64,000 bases of DNA from Heliopora coerulea (lineage: Eukaryota; Cnidaria; Anthozoa; Scleralcyonacea; Helioporidae): the NCBI GenBank assembly GCA_030142905.1, contig JASJOG010000190.1:248001-312000 (forward strand), written 5' to 3'. The stretch's first letter is position 1, and every line of letters starts with the position of its first letter. A program made the position numbers and the translations under genes. The notes below the pieces were generated by a model. That model was not told the origin of the DNA. It saw nothing but the letters and a program-made list of their open reading frames with translations, and made no database searches. Shown in pieces: positions 1 to 8,521 of this stretch.

Positions 1-1
1 G

Positions 2-2077
2 GTCTTCCACCAAGTGTTCGTGGACCAGGTCCCTTTCCAGGTGCCCAACGAGGCCTTCAAGACCGATCTAGGCCTGTATGGGCGGGTGGTTGCAGTGAAG
101 CACCTCCCGGTAAAGGGCTACCCCAACATCCAGTCTGGCACCAGAATGGTGACCATGACCATTAAGACGCCAGTCCCACGTTACATCAGGGTCGCTGGCT
201 TCTCTTGCACCGCCGGCTACAAGGGACAACCTGTCACCTGTAGCCGCTGTGACTCTTCGGGTCACAAAGAGAAGCAGTGCCCATTGAGGACTGGCGCAAA
301 GTCCTTTGCTGGGGCTGTACGGGACCGCAGATCAGGTCCCCCTCCCACCGCCCATACCAGTTCGGGCACCTCGGTCACTTTAGCGGGGGGTCCACGTCAC
401 CAGGACCCCCCCGCAGCTAAAAAGACCTCGGCCCAGCCTCCCGCTACCGGGAAGGGTGCTCCACAGCCTCCCCTCCGCCAAGGGGAGAAAAAACAAGCGC
501 CCAAACCCCGGAATAACACCAACAGCGGGGGGCACAACAAAAAAGCGGCCGAGGCCGATAGTGTGGAGACGGGCAAGGGTACACGCCAGTCTCCCCCCAG
601 TTCGGAGGGAGGGCGTGTGCCCGACCCCTCCCTGTTCCTGGAAAGGATTGCCCCTTTCCCAATAGCGGCCACAGGGGCACCCAAAAAAGGGGGTCGTCGT
701 TCTTCTCTTGGCCCCCTACCCCGTTCCCAAAAACCCCTTACATGTAGTAGGCGGTCGGTGACCATAGCGCGTCACCGTTCAACATCTTGCCGCTCCACCA
801 TCGCGGCAAAAAGGAGTCGCTCCGACGCCTGGCCGGTGCGCAGTGTGCTACCCGGCCGTAAAGGGCGCTTGCGCGTCCTTTGCGCAAAGAGCGGCTCTAC
901 ACCGCCTACTCCTCCCACCACCACCCCTGTGGTCATTTCGGACGCACCTGTCGTGCGCTCCATCGAAGGACCGGCCAATGCATTGGCCATTACCATCCAT
1001 CCTCACAACGGTGAGGATGTTCCCTCGGCCAAGACGTTGGCATTACCTCCAACGTCTACTACCGAAGACCGTACATTGGCCGAGGTGGTCGATGTTCAGG
1101 CCGGTCTTGATAGGGCCCTGGTTCCATATACAGGGCCCCCCGAGGCTGAAGGTTCAGCCTCCGCGTTAGCCATCGTGGATGGTTCTGCCAAACAATTGGA
1201 TCTGCCCCCTACATCATCTGCGGCAGATCCCACATTGGCAGAGATGGCTGACGCCCGTCTCGTCCCTCCTCTCCCGGAGTCCGACTCCGAGGATGACCTG
1301 CGGGGCAACAACGTTGTTGATGTGCCCCTGGGGGAATCCCAGACCCTGGAAGTATTTATGACCGGGGTCTCGACGCCCGTCAACCCAGGCACACCAACGC
1401 CTGAGATCCAGAGTTTTTCTGACTCTGGATCGGAAAGGATGGAGATAGCTTCTTTCTCTCCATCCCAGGACGGTGCTGTCATCCCCCCTGCGCCTACCGC
1501 CGTAGTCGCACAGGTCGCTAATGTGGTCGCATCGGATCACATTAGCCAGTTTACGGCCTCGGAAGAAGGCCTAGTTGTGGTCCACACTGCTTCCCGTGTG
1601 GTGGAGCAGACCACCATCGTGGCCACACAACAGGAGAGTGAGGGAATAATACCTCCCACACCCGGCGTGACAGGGGCCATCCAGCGGACTGTCGTTCAGT
1701 CCGCTGTGGGATCGACGATGGTCCTTCCGCCGGCCGTCCAACGTTGTTCGTTGGCGGAGGGCGGACCCGATTCATTAGGGTCCACCCCCGACTGGCAGCC
1801 ATCCGCGCTGGCACCATTACCTTCTTGCCAGCGCTCCGAGTCTGAGGCCTCTAACCCTCAGCTCACCTACGATGGCTGCTCCGACCAGCTTCCGATGTCC
1901 GACGACGAATACGCGTCGGCATCTGAGTCGAGCGACGACGACAAGACCTTGGCCGTGTCGGTCAAGGTAGAAGAACCATCAACTTTGATGGTTCTACGTC
2001 GTCGTGGTAGCCGTGGCCCCCGTTCGGGGCCGCTGCCGTTACCCCCCTCCGGAGCTTTCCCCAATCGTCGTGGTTAG
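2..2077 (+). CDS. Element T ORF1, RNA-binding protein, 5' partial
   Basis: The frame is open from the first bases of the window, so the true start lies upstream; a GTG at 14 is only the first alternative start codon. Counting from 14, an RRM-like segment is followed by a zinc knuckle C76-x2-C79-x4-H84-x4-C89. This matches the second half of the N-terminal domain seen in the ORF1 of A, B, D and E. Residues after about 100 are low-complexity, Pro/Ser/Thr-rich and increasingly acidic. By analogy with ORF1 proteins of non-LTR elements it should bind element RNA in an RNP. The stop TAG is 36 nt before the ORF2 start. The nucleotide sequence is unusually rich in perfect inverted repeats (separate entry). 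Confidence 0.8.
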   Translation, partial: VFHQVFVDQVPFQVPNEAFKTDLGLYGRVVAVKHLPVKGYPNIQSGTRMVTMTIKTPVPRYIRVAGFSCTAGYKGQPVTCSRCDSSGHKEKQCPLRTGAKSFAGAVRDRRSGPPPTAHTSSGTSVTLAGGPRHQDPPAAKKTSAQPPATGKGAPQPPLRQGEKKQAPKPRNNTNSGGHNKKAAEADSVETGKGTRQSPPSSEGGRVPDPSLFLERIAPFPIAATGAPKKGGRRSSLGPLPRSQKPLTCSRRSVTIARHRSTSCRSTIAAKRSRSDAWPVRSVLPGRKGRLRVLCAKSGSTPPTPPTTTPVVISDAPVVRSIEGPANALAITIHPHNGEDVPSAKTLALPPTSTTEDRTLAEVVDVQAGLDRALVPYTGPPEAEGSASALAIVDGSAKQLDLPPTSSAADPTLAEMADARLVPPLPESDSEDDLRGNNVVDVPLGESQTLEVFMTGVSTPVNPGTPTPEIQSFSDSGSERMEIASFSPSQDGAVIPPAPTAVVAQVANVVASDHISQFTASEEGLVVVHTASRVVEQTTIVATQQESEGIIPPTPGVTGAIQRTVVQSAVGSTMVLPPAVQRCSLAEGGPDSLGSTPDWQPSALAPLPSCQRSESEASNPQLTYDGCSDQLPMSDDEYASASESSDDDKTLAVSVKVEEPSTLMVLRRRGSRGPRSGPLPLPPSGAFPNRRG

Positions 2078-5000
2078 CTCCGACGAGGAGGAGAACCACT
2101 CCTAGACACGACAATGTTCAGCGTGGTCTCGCTAAACATCAACGGTCTTAACGACCGTACTAAGCGGACCACCTTCATTCACTGGTTGCAGTGTTTGAAG
2201 GCTGACATTGTCTGTCTGCAAGAGACGCACGCCGCGTCTCATGCAACATTTCGGAGTTGGTTTTCCAACTCAGGGTATGCGGTAGCTTCTTCCTGCATTT
2301 CCAACAAACGTGCAGGAACGGCTATCCTAGTCTCCTCTAAACACCGCCTAGACAAAGTCTGGCGGGATGAAGCTGGTCGTTTTGTTCAAGCGGAGGTAGG
2401 CATAGGGGAGCAAGTCCTTCGTTTTGTCTCCCTCTATGCCCCAAATAGTAATCCGGCACGAAACAAATTTTTCGCTTCGTTGCCGGATTTAATGGATATG
2501 TGTCGCCCCACATTTGTATGTGGGGATTTTAACGCGGTGTTGGACCCCGACCTCGATCGACGCCATCCTCGATCCTTTCAGAGGCCGGCTCCAAACCGCT
2601 CTGCCGAAAGCGTGACTGCCCTTCAGTCCTTGTTGTCAGCAACTCAGACCTTTCCAACGTGGCGCTCCCTTCACCCAGGAGTACGTACTTACTCCTGGGA
2701 TCATGCTTCGGGAGATTGCTCCTCCCGGATCGACATGATCTGGGCGCCCATAGGTCTGAAGGACCAGATCCAGGACTGCGATTACTATCCATCCTTCTTC
2801 ACGGATCACCGTTATATCCAGGTTACCTTCTCCCTTGACACAACCTCCGAGGTGAGAGGCCCTGGATATTGGAAATTTAACATCTCTCTCCTCGAAGATC
2901 AGGAGTACTGTGATCTCGTGAAGTCGTTCTGGTCCTTTTGGAAGACGCAAGAGTCTGAAGGGGATTTTGAGAACTCCTTGGACTGGTGGGACATGGGGAA
3001 GTTTTATCTCAGGGAGGTAACTCGTAGTTTTGCCAAAACTAAGGCTCTAGCTAGCTCGTCTGCCCAACGCCTCTTGTTGCGCCGCCTCCGAACACTCCAG
3101 CGTCGGTTTGACGCTGGAGATTCGACCGCCTTCGGAGAGCTGTGCGCCGTACAAGAGGAACTGCGAGAACACGAGCTGCGTGCAGCTCAAGCGGCGCAGG
3201 TCCGCTCTCGCTGCAGATGGGCTGAAGAAGGAGAAGTGTCATCTGGCTACTTCTTCTCGCTAGAGCAGAAACATCGATCAAAGCAGACTATGAGTGCCAT
3301 CAAAGACCCTGAGACGGGGACGGTCCACCACGACCCTATTGCCATTTTGGGAGTGTGGCGGGCCTACTACGAGCAGCTCTTTACAGCTCAGAGCTGCGAT
3401 TCCCCTACCCAAGACCACCTGTTGTCCAAGTTAGTCCGGACTCTCGCTCCTGGTGAGCGAGAGCTTTGTGAAGGACTCCTCACGTCGGAAGAGTGCGAAA
3501 CGGCCCTTAAAGGGATGTCTGCTGGTAAGACTCCCGGGTCGGACGGCTTTCCGATGGAGTTCTATTCGCGCTTTTGGCCAGTCCTCGGTGCCGATCTCGT
3601 GCGTATTCTCAATCTAGCGTACGAGGTCGGGCAATTATCCATCTCTCAACGCCGAGGACTTATTATAGTTTTGTATAAAAAGGGCGACCGGTTACTGACA
3701 AAGAACTGGCGCCCAATAAGTCTACTTAACGTAGATTATAAAATCGCCACCCGTGCTATCGCGGGTCGGCTTTTAAAAGTTATCGGTTCGGTGGTGTCAC
3801 CGGACCAAACTTGTGGAGTTCCCGGGAGATCCATAAGCGAAAACCTTTCCACCATCAGGGACCTAATCGACCACGCAGCGATGGAGGATATCCCCGTCGC
3901 CCTTCTCTCCTTAGACCAAGAGAAGGCCTTCGATCGTGTCGACTGGGGATTCCTCTCGCGCGTCTTAGAAACCATGGGTTTCGGTCCCGGTTTTCGCAAG
4001 TGGATCTCCATATTCTATACCAACATAGAATCCGCCGTAGTCATCAACGGTTGGACCTCCCCTAACCTCCACCCGTCTCGTGGAGTGCGACAGGGTTGTC
4101 CTCTCTCCCCGTTACTTTACGTCCTCTGTGCCGAGGTACTAGCTTGCAATCTGCGAGCTGCACCCGGCATCAAGGGAGTCCAACTTCCCAACTCTTTAGA
4201 GGAACTGAGGGTATCGGGGTATGCCGACGACACTACGGTGGTAGTTACTACGGAGAACTCCATCAAAGAAGTTTTAAACGTTTACGACCTCTACGAGCTG
4301 GGCTCGGGGTCGAAACTAAATTTAGGAAAGTCAAAGGCCATGTGGGTCGGCAAATGGAAAGATCGTACCGACCGGCCCCATGGTCTCAATTGGGTAACAG
4401 AGTTACCATTACTCGGGGCAGTGTTTTCTGCCTCGGATTATACAAGTGCCACCTGGGACCCTAAAGTCGAAAAAGTGGAGAAGCGTCTTGCATCCTGGAA
4501 GGGTCGGTCTCTTTCCCTTCAGGGCAAGGCGCTCATTATAAATGCATTAGCATTGTCCCAGATCTGGCACTTGTGCTCTATATTCGTGATGCCAGCAAAG
4601 GTGGCATCGCGAATTAACAAGGCGATTTGGTCTTTCTTTTGGTCGGGCGGCCGAGATCTTGTCGCCCGCAGGAGTATGGTTCAGCCGCGAGCCCACGGAG
4701 GTTTTGGTATCGTGGACTTTCGGTTGAAAGCGGACGCAATGGCGCTCCAGTGGCTAAAGCGTTTCCGCCGTGACTCCTGCGCCAAATGGAGGACCTTCTT
4801 TTTCCATAATTTTTACCGGGTCTTCATGTACGACCCGGTAACATCCTTTAAGTTAGGTAGCACTTTATTTAACCGCACTAGGTGTTCACGTCTCTCGACC
4901 TTTTACAAACATCTGGTCGAGGCCTGGAGCAAATTCCATGGCGGCGCCATGGCAGACGGCCGTTTGGCCCTCGGTGTCGAGCAGGACGCCCCTCTGGAGG

Positions 5001-5576
5001 TGGCGTCCATGTCCACCCAGTCTGCCTATCGTGTTGGACTCGCTATCCAACGCGAACCACCACACTGCGTCGCCAAATTCCGCCCCACCTACGGCGAGCT
5101 CCATTGGCCCGAGACGTGGCACCAATTAAGCTACCTGACTCTGGACAGGACGATAGTTGATCTGAATTGGAAGATCGCGCACGGAGTTTTGTACACCGCC
5201 TCGCGGCTGGTCCGCAGTTTTGGCTACCGCAACGTCGATCCCCGGTGCCATTGCGGTGCAGACGAAGAGACGCTGGCTCATCTCTTCTTCGAATGCTCCT
5301 TTGCGCAGTTTCTGATCAACTGGGTATATTTCCATCTGCTGTCTGTGGATCCATCTGCTGGCCCTTTCACGGTCACCGAAGTTCTCTTCGGTTTTCCGCC
5401 AGCACGCCGCAGACGCATACCCAAGATCGTGATGTGGATGCTCCACGTGATGAAGCATCGCATCTGGCTAGCCCGGAACAACTTTAGGTTCCGCGGAACG
5501 CCACCTGTCCCGGATGATTACATCCAAGGGGCCATCGTCCGTATCAAGTTCGTATTGGCGCTAAGAGCACGCCAAT
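973..5576 (+). other. Hairpin-dense coding region of element T
   Basis: Perfect short inverted repeats follow one another through ORF1 and ORF2. Examples with arms of 8 or more: 973-988 (GGCCAATGCATTGGCC), 998-1019, 1032-1057, 1113-1138, 1142-1161, 1198-1230, 1405-1431, 1437-1465, 1517-1546, 1682-1706, 1805-1834, 1972-1995 (11-bp arms), 2290-2318, 2450-2489, 2506-2525, 3095-3119 (10-bp arms), 3441-3463, 3901-3926, 4814-4840. Many more have 6-7 bp arms, such as 2222-2240, 2254-2271, 4894-4921, 4936-4952 and 5554-5576. I did not see a comparable density in the ORFs of A or E. Confidence 0.75.
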
Positions 5577-5674
5577 GCCATACGGACGCACAACGCGAGC
5601 GTTTTAGAAAAGAGTGGCTCGCAAATGGTACCCTTGGTCGCCTTGTTTCGGAGAAGCTGGTCTTCTCTTTTTAA
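2114..5674 (+). CDS. Element T ORF2: APE endonuclease / reverse transcriptase, 1186 aa
   Basis: ATG start in the context GACAATGTT. The N-terminal APE-type endonuclease has QE37T, GD138FN140, RID207 and D231H232. The RT domain has a SAGKTPGSDG segment, a WRPISLL motif, motif A with D601 (SLDQEKAFD), motif B (RQGCPLSPLLY) and the catalytic YADD at 703-706. Near the C-terminus is a C1045-x-C1047-x7-H1055-x4-C1060 knuckle. All expected catalytic residues are present and the frame is uninterrupted, so this copy could be active. In this family the enzyme nicks the target and primes reverse transcription of its own RNA (TPRT); given the junction, the expected target is the 5' end of U1. It is clearly homologous to, but more divergent than, the ORF2 pair of A and E. 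Confidence 0.95.
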   Translation: MFSVVSLNINGLNDRTKRTTFIHWLQCLKADIVCLQETHAASHATFRSWFSNSGYAVASSCISNKRAGTAILVSSKHRLDKVWRDEAGRFVQAEVGIGEQVLRFVSLYAPNSNPARNKFFASLPDLMDMCRPTFVCGDFNAVLDPDLDRRHPRSFQRPAPNRSAESVTALQSLLSATQTFPTWRSLHPGVRTYSWDHASGDCSSRIDMIWAPIGLKDQIQDCDYYPSFFTDHRYIQVTFSLDTTSEVRGPGYWKFNISLLEDQEYCDLVKSFWSFWKTQESEGDFENSLDWWDMGKFYLREVTRSFAKTKALASSSAQRLLLRRLRTLQRRFDAGDSTAFGELCAVQEELREHELRAAQAAQVRSRCRWAEEGEVSSGYFFSLEQKHRSKQTMSAIKDPETGTVHHDPIAILGVWRAYYEQLFTAQSCDSPTQDHLLSKLVRTLAPGERELCEGLLTSEECETALKGMSAGKTPGSDGFPMEFYSRFWPVLGADLVRILNLAYEVGQLSISQRRGLIIVLYKKGDRLLTKNWRPISLLNVDYKIATRAIAGRLLKVIGSVVSPDQTCGVPGRSISENLSTIRDLIDHAAMEDIPVALLSLDQEKAFDRVDWGFLSRVLETMGFGPGFRKWISIFYTNIESAVVINGWTSPNLHPSRGVRQGCPLSPLLYVLCAEVLACNLRAAPGIKGVQLPNSLEELRVSGYADDTTVVVTTENSIKEVLNVYDLYELGSGSKLNLGKSKAMWVGKWKDRTDRPHGLNWVTELPLLGAVFSASDYTSATWDPKVEKVEKRLASWKGRSLSLQGKALIINALALSQIWHLCSIFVMPAKVASRINKAIWSFFWSGGRDLVARRSMVQPRAHGGFGIVDFRLKADAMALQWLKRFRRDSCAKWRTFFFHNFYRVFMYDPVTSFKLGSTLFNRTRCSRLSTFYKHLVEAWSKFHGGAMADGRLALGVEQDAPLEVASMSTQSAYRVGLAIQREPPHCVAKFRPTYGELHWPETWHQLSYLTLDRTIVDLNWKIAHGVLYTASRLVRSFGYRNVDPRCHCGADEETLAHLFFECSFAQFLINWVYFHLLSVDPSAGPFTVTEVLFGFPPARRRRIPKIVMWMLHVMKHRIWLARNNFRFRGTPPVPDDYIQGAIVRIKFVLALRARQCHTDAQRERFRKEWLANGTLGRLVSEKLVFSF

Positions 5675-5680
5675 CGTTTT

Positions 5681-5907
5681 TAACCTCTTTTGTTAGGTCC
5701 CGGCCTCGGCGGTCGCCTTAATTGGTCGTACTTCCGTTGTCGGGACATTGTTTCTTCTAGGCTTCCTAGGATTCCTGTTTTTAACGTTTTTAACGTTTTT
5801 AACATTTTTAACCTCTTTCTCTTCTAGGTTCCGGCCTCGGCGGTCGCCTTAATTGGTTGTACTTCCGTTGTCGGAACACTAGCTCTTTTAGGTTTCCTAG
5901 GATTCCT
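5681..5907 (+). repeat. Imperfect ~97-bp tandem duplication in element T 3' UTR
   Basis: Unit 1 is 5681-5776 and unit 2 is 5810-5907. Both begin TAACCTCTTT, share CGGCCTCGGCGGTCGCC, and end CCTAGGATTCCT. They are separated by GTTTTTAACG-type repeats. Confidence 0.9.
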
Positions 5908-6017
5908 TTTTTCAATTCTTTTTCTTTTAGAAAAATCTTGCGTCAGAACTTAGCTTCCGACTTTGGGGGTGAGGGTCACGCCCTCAGCTAGTTTGCGGCT
6001 TTGTAGGCCCCCCCTGT

Positions 6018-6069
6018 TAAAGATATACTCATTGCACTTACGCCCTAGGAGCGTAAGAGTATATCTTTA
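6018..6069 (+). promoter_or_regulatory. Element T terminal RNA hairpin with ATTGCAC bulge
   Basis: The outer stem TAAAGATATACTC (6018-6030) pairs perfectly with GAGTATATCTTTA (6057-6069). A 7-nt one-sided bulge ATTGCAC (6031-6037) follows. The inner stem TTACGC (6038-6043) pairs with GCGTAA (6051-6056) around the loop CCTAGGA. ATTGCAC is the core of the U1A-binding loop of U1 stem-loop II, and CTCATTGCACTT (12 nt) is identical to that loop region in the U1 genes here (for example 7279-7290). A role in binding a U1A/SNF-type protein is inference. Confidence 0.7.
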
Positions 6070-6080
6070 TCAAAATAAAA

Positions 6081-6166
6081 CTTACCTGACGCGAGAGGTA
6101 CTTTGATCACGAAGGAAGTCCTCTCAGGATGAGGCCCTCTCATTGCACTTCGATTGGGTTGACTCC

Positions 6167-6198
<32 letters not shown>

Positions 6199-6241
6199 TA
6201 TAATTTCTGGTAGTGGGGACCTGCGTTCGCGCTCGTCCCCT
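6081..6241 (+). ncRNA. U1: U1 snRNA, first 3 nt altered by element T
   Basis: From CTTACCTG onward it is identical to the other copies, but ATA is replaced by AAA from the element tail and the normal upstream promoter is displaced by element T. It probably cannot be transcribed as a normal U1. The ACTTACCTG core that pairs with 5' splice sites survives. Confidence 0.85.
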
Positions 6242-6378
6242 CCCTCCCTCCCTCCCTATCAAAGCGTAAAGCTGAAGTGAAAACGGATTAGTGAGTGAAA
6301 CACGATGTAGGTGATGGTATAGTTCGGTGCGTTCCTAACAATATCTTCGTCCGGTTGGCCGCCACACACAGCGCTAGC

Positions 6379-6385
6379 TATAAAA
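6379..6385 (+). promoter_or_regulatory. TATA-like box upstream of 5S rRNA
   Basis: TATAAAA lies 30 bp upstream of the 5S start at 6409 and recurs at the same offset before every 5S copy. Upstream TATA-like elements near -30 assist TFIIIC/TFIIIB-dependent 5S transcription in many animals. Confidence 0.6.
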
Positions 6386-6408
6386 ATGCTATAGTCCTTA
6401 CGCCTCCT

Positions 6409-6528
6409 GTCTACGACCATACCACCGGGAAAGCACCGGTTCTCGTCAGATCACCGAAGTTAAGCCCGGTCGGGCGGAGTTAGTACTTGGATGGGTGACC
6501 GCCTGGGAATACCCCGTGTTGTAGTCTT
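6409..6528 (+). rRNA. 5S: 5S rRNA copy 1
   Basis: A 120-nt gene starting GTCTACGACC and ending GTAGTCTT. The animal-type internal control region is present (AAGTTAAGC; GTTAGTACTTGGATGGGTGACC split over boxes A to C), and the terminal stem pairs the two ends. No run of four or more T follows directly; the nearest is 6601-6605. Confidence 0.97.
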
Positions 6529-6636
6529 TGTTTGCCGAACAATAAAGTACGCTACAGCAACGTCCGCTGACCAAAACGAACCACAACATGTTTGTCGGCG
6601 TTTTTCGTTCTTAAACTGATTTTTTTCCTTTTCGCT

Positions 6637-6823
6637 ATCGCTTCTCGGCCTCTTGGCTAAGATCAAGTGTAGTATCTGTTCTTATCAGCTTAATATCTGG
6701 TATGCCAGGCAACGCCTGGCTCATATATTAAACTGATTTTTGGACCTCGGCCATGGGATTGAAGCTTGCTTCACCCTGGCCACGGGTTGTCTCGGTCTTG
6801 CACTAAATCCGAGTACGGCCCCT
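6637..6823 (+). ncRNA. U2: U2 snRNA copy 1, intact
   Basis: It starts ATCGCTTCTCGGCC. The branch-site recognition segment GTGTAGTATC is at nt 32-40 and the Sm site ATTTTTGG follows stem-loop II. Stem-loop III has a TGAAGC/GCTTCA core. Stem-loop IV is CTCGG/CCGAG with a loop containing CTTGCAC (6797-6803), the equivalent of the U2B'' site. The exact 3' end is estimated from the length of animal U2. Confidence 0.95.
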
Positions 6824-7217
6824 TCCCCAAAGGGGAAGAACAACAATAACAATTGAAATGATATGAAAGGAAAACGGTCAGAGCAGCAAGTAATGTGTTT
6901 TGTGCGATTACATTTCAGGTCAGCTTTGAATGTGTCCCTGGAGACGAAGCGCCGTGTCTGTGGAGAGCATGATGCGGACAAGGTTGGCTGCTTGGCGATT
7001 GCAAGGAACGACAAGATGACGAACCATCGCCCGCCCGCCCGCCCGCCCGCCCGCCCACCCACAGTTCGAAGGAGTAGCGAAGGAAATGCTAGAGATAAAA
7101 CATGGTAGGTAATCATCTCAGTCATTCCTAGCTAAGTTGATGCACCAAGCAACGTTCCTACCACATGCGACAGTGTGAAATGAACCAATCAAAACGTTGC
7201 CTTTCGCCGGAAAACGC
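6824..7217 (+). other. U2-U1 intergenic spacer (394 bp)
   Basis: No gene seen. Immediately after U2 is a perfect hairpin CTTCCCC-AAA-GGGGAAG (6822-6838), possibly linked to 3'-end formation. A CCCG microsatellite sits at about 7028-7057. The last ~70 bp before U1 should hold the snRNA promoter, but I could not identify a PSE with confidence. Identical spacers follow every U2 3' end in the window, for example 7964-8357, 15375-15768, 17106-17499, 19931-20324, 41088-41481 and 61919-62312. Confidence 0.8.
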
Positions 7218-7306
7218 ATACTTACCTGACGCGAGAGGTACTTTGATCACGAAGGAAGTCCTCTCAGGATGAGGCCCTCTCATTGCACTTCGATTGGGTT
7301 GACTCC

Positions 7307-7338
<32 letters not shown>

Positions 7339-7381
7339 TATAATTTCTGGTAGTGGGGACCTGCGTTCGCGCTCGTCCCCT
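7218..7381 (+). ncRNA. U1: U1 snRNA copy 2, intact
   Basis: Starts ATACTTACCTG, whose ACTTACCTG pairs with 5' splice sites. It contains the stem-loop I GATCACGAAGG element, the stem-loop II loop ATTGCAC at 7282-7288 (U1A/SNF site), the CCCCAAATGTGGG stem-loop III, the Sm site AATTTCTGG, and stem-loop IV GGGGACCTGCGTTCGCG. The length is about 164 nt, as in other animals. Confidence 0.97.
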
Positions 7382-7398
7382 CCCTCCCTCCCTCCCTA
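7376..7398 (+). repeat. TCCC microsatellite after U1
   Basis: A short (TCCC)n tract directly downstream of U1, repeated with the same length in each unit. Confidence 0.9.
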
Positions 7399-7548
7399 TC
7401 AAAGCGTAAAGCTGAAGTGAAAACGGATTAGTGAGTGAAACACGATGTAGGTGATGGTATAGTTCGGTGCGTTCCTAACAATATCTTCGTCCGGTTGGCC
7501 GCCACACACAGCGCTAGCTATAAAAATGCTATAGTCCTTACGCCTCCT

Positions 7549-7668
7549 GTCTACGACCATACCACCGGGAAAGCACCGGTTCTCGTCAGATCACCGAAGT
7601 TAAGCCCGGTCGGGCGGAGTTAGTACTTGGATGGGTGACCGCCTGGGAATACCCCGTGTTGTAGTCTT
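7549..7668 (+). rRNA. 5S: 5S rRNA copy 2
   Basis: Identical to copy 1. Confidence 0.97.
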
Positions 7669-7776
7669 TGTTTGCCGAACAATAAAGTACGCTACAGCAA
7701 CGTCCGCTGACCAAAACGAACCACAACATGTTTGTCGGCGTTTTTCGTTCTTAAACTGATTTTTTTCCTTTTCGCT

Positions 7777-7963
7777 ATCGCTTCTCGGCCTCTTGGCTAA
7801 GATCAAGTGTAGTATCTGTTCTTATCAGCTTAATATCTGGTATGCCAGGCAACGCCTGGCTCATATATTAAACTGATTTTTGGACCTCGGCCATGGGATT
7901 GAAGCTTGCTTCACCCTGGCCACGGGTTGTCTCGGTCTTGCACTAAATCCGAGTACGGCCCCT
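7777..7963 (+). ncRNA. U2: U2 snRNA copy 2, intact
   Basis: Identical to copy 1, with C at nt 16. Confidence 0.95.
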
Positions 7964-8357
7964 TCCCCAAAGGGGAAGAACAACAATAACAATTGAAATG
8001 ATATGAAAGGAAAACGGTCAGAGCAGCAAGTAATGTGTTTTGTGCGATTACATTTCAGGTCAGCTTTGAATGTGTCCCTGGAGACGAAGCGCCGTGTCTG
8101 TGGAGAGCATGATGCGGACAAGGTTGGCTGCTTGGCGATTGCAAGGAACGACAAGATGACGAACCATCGCCCGCCCGCCCGCCCGCCCGCCCGCCCACCC
8201 ACAGTTCGAAGGAGTAGCGAAGGAAATGCTAGAGATAAAACATGGTAGGTAATCATCTCAGTCATTCCTAGCTAAGTTGATGCACCAAGCAACGTTCCTA
8301 CCACATGCGACAGTGTGAAATGAACCAATCAAAACGTTGCCTTTCGCCGGAAAACGC

Positions 8358-8446
8358 ATACTTACCTGACGCGAGAGGTACTTTGATCACGAAGGAAGTC
8401 CTCTCAGGATGAGGCCCTCTCATTGCACTTCGATTGGGTTGACTCC

Positions 8447-8478
<32 letters not shown>

Positions 8479-8521
8479 TATAATTTCTGGTAGTGGGGAC
8501 CTGCGTTCGCGCTCGTCCCCT
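8358..8521 (+). ncRNA. U1: U1 snRNA copy 3
   Basis: Identical to copy 2. Confidence 0.97.

Larger units (their letters stand above)
1..6080 (+). mobile_element. Element T: U1-targeting APE-type non-LTR retrotransposon (5' end outside window)
   Basis: Two ORFs, a 406-bp 3' UTR, and a right junction at the first bases of a U1 gene: the element tail ATCAAAATAAAA runs into CTTACCTG at 6081, so U1 nt 1-3 (ATA) are replaced or overlapped by element sequence. The rest of this U1 is normal. There is no poly(A) tail beyond a short A-rich end. The left junction and any target-site duplication lie outside the window. The domain order (ORF1 with CCHC knuckle; ORF2 with APE endonuclease, RT and a C-terminal C-x-C-x7-H-x4-C) fits the L1/Tx1 group, which contains several families specific for multicopy RNA genes. 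Group assignment is from motif recognition and needs a phylogeny. Confidence 0.85.
5675..6080 (+). other. Element T 3' UTR
   Basis: Non-coding, T-rich, with several copies of GTTTTTAAC. It contains an imperfect tandem duplication and ends in a long hairpin followed by ATCAAAATAAAA. Non-LTR reverse transcriptases commonly recognise the 3' UTR of their own RNA, so this is the likely cis-acting region. Confidence 0.75.

Noticed and set aside
6295..6483. 62-codon plus-strand ORF over the 5S gene
   Set aside because: It overlaps 5S rRNA in every unit; no coding signal.
6721..7125. 134-codon minus-strand ORF (many identical copies)
   Set aside because: It is antisense to the U2 3' half and spacer and is repeated only because the array unit is repeated; the GGRAGGRAGG run is the CCCG microsatellite.
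7130..7217. PSE-type snRNA promoter shared by U1 and U2
   Set aside because: Upstream regions share only short AACCA/CAAAACG words; not enough to call a motif.
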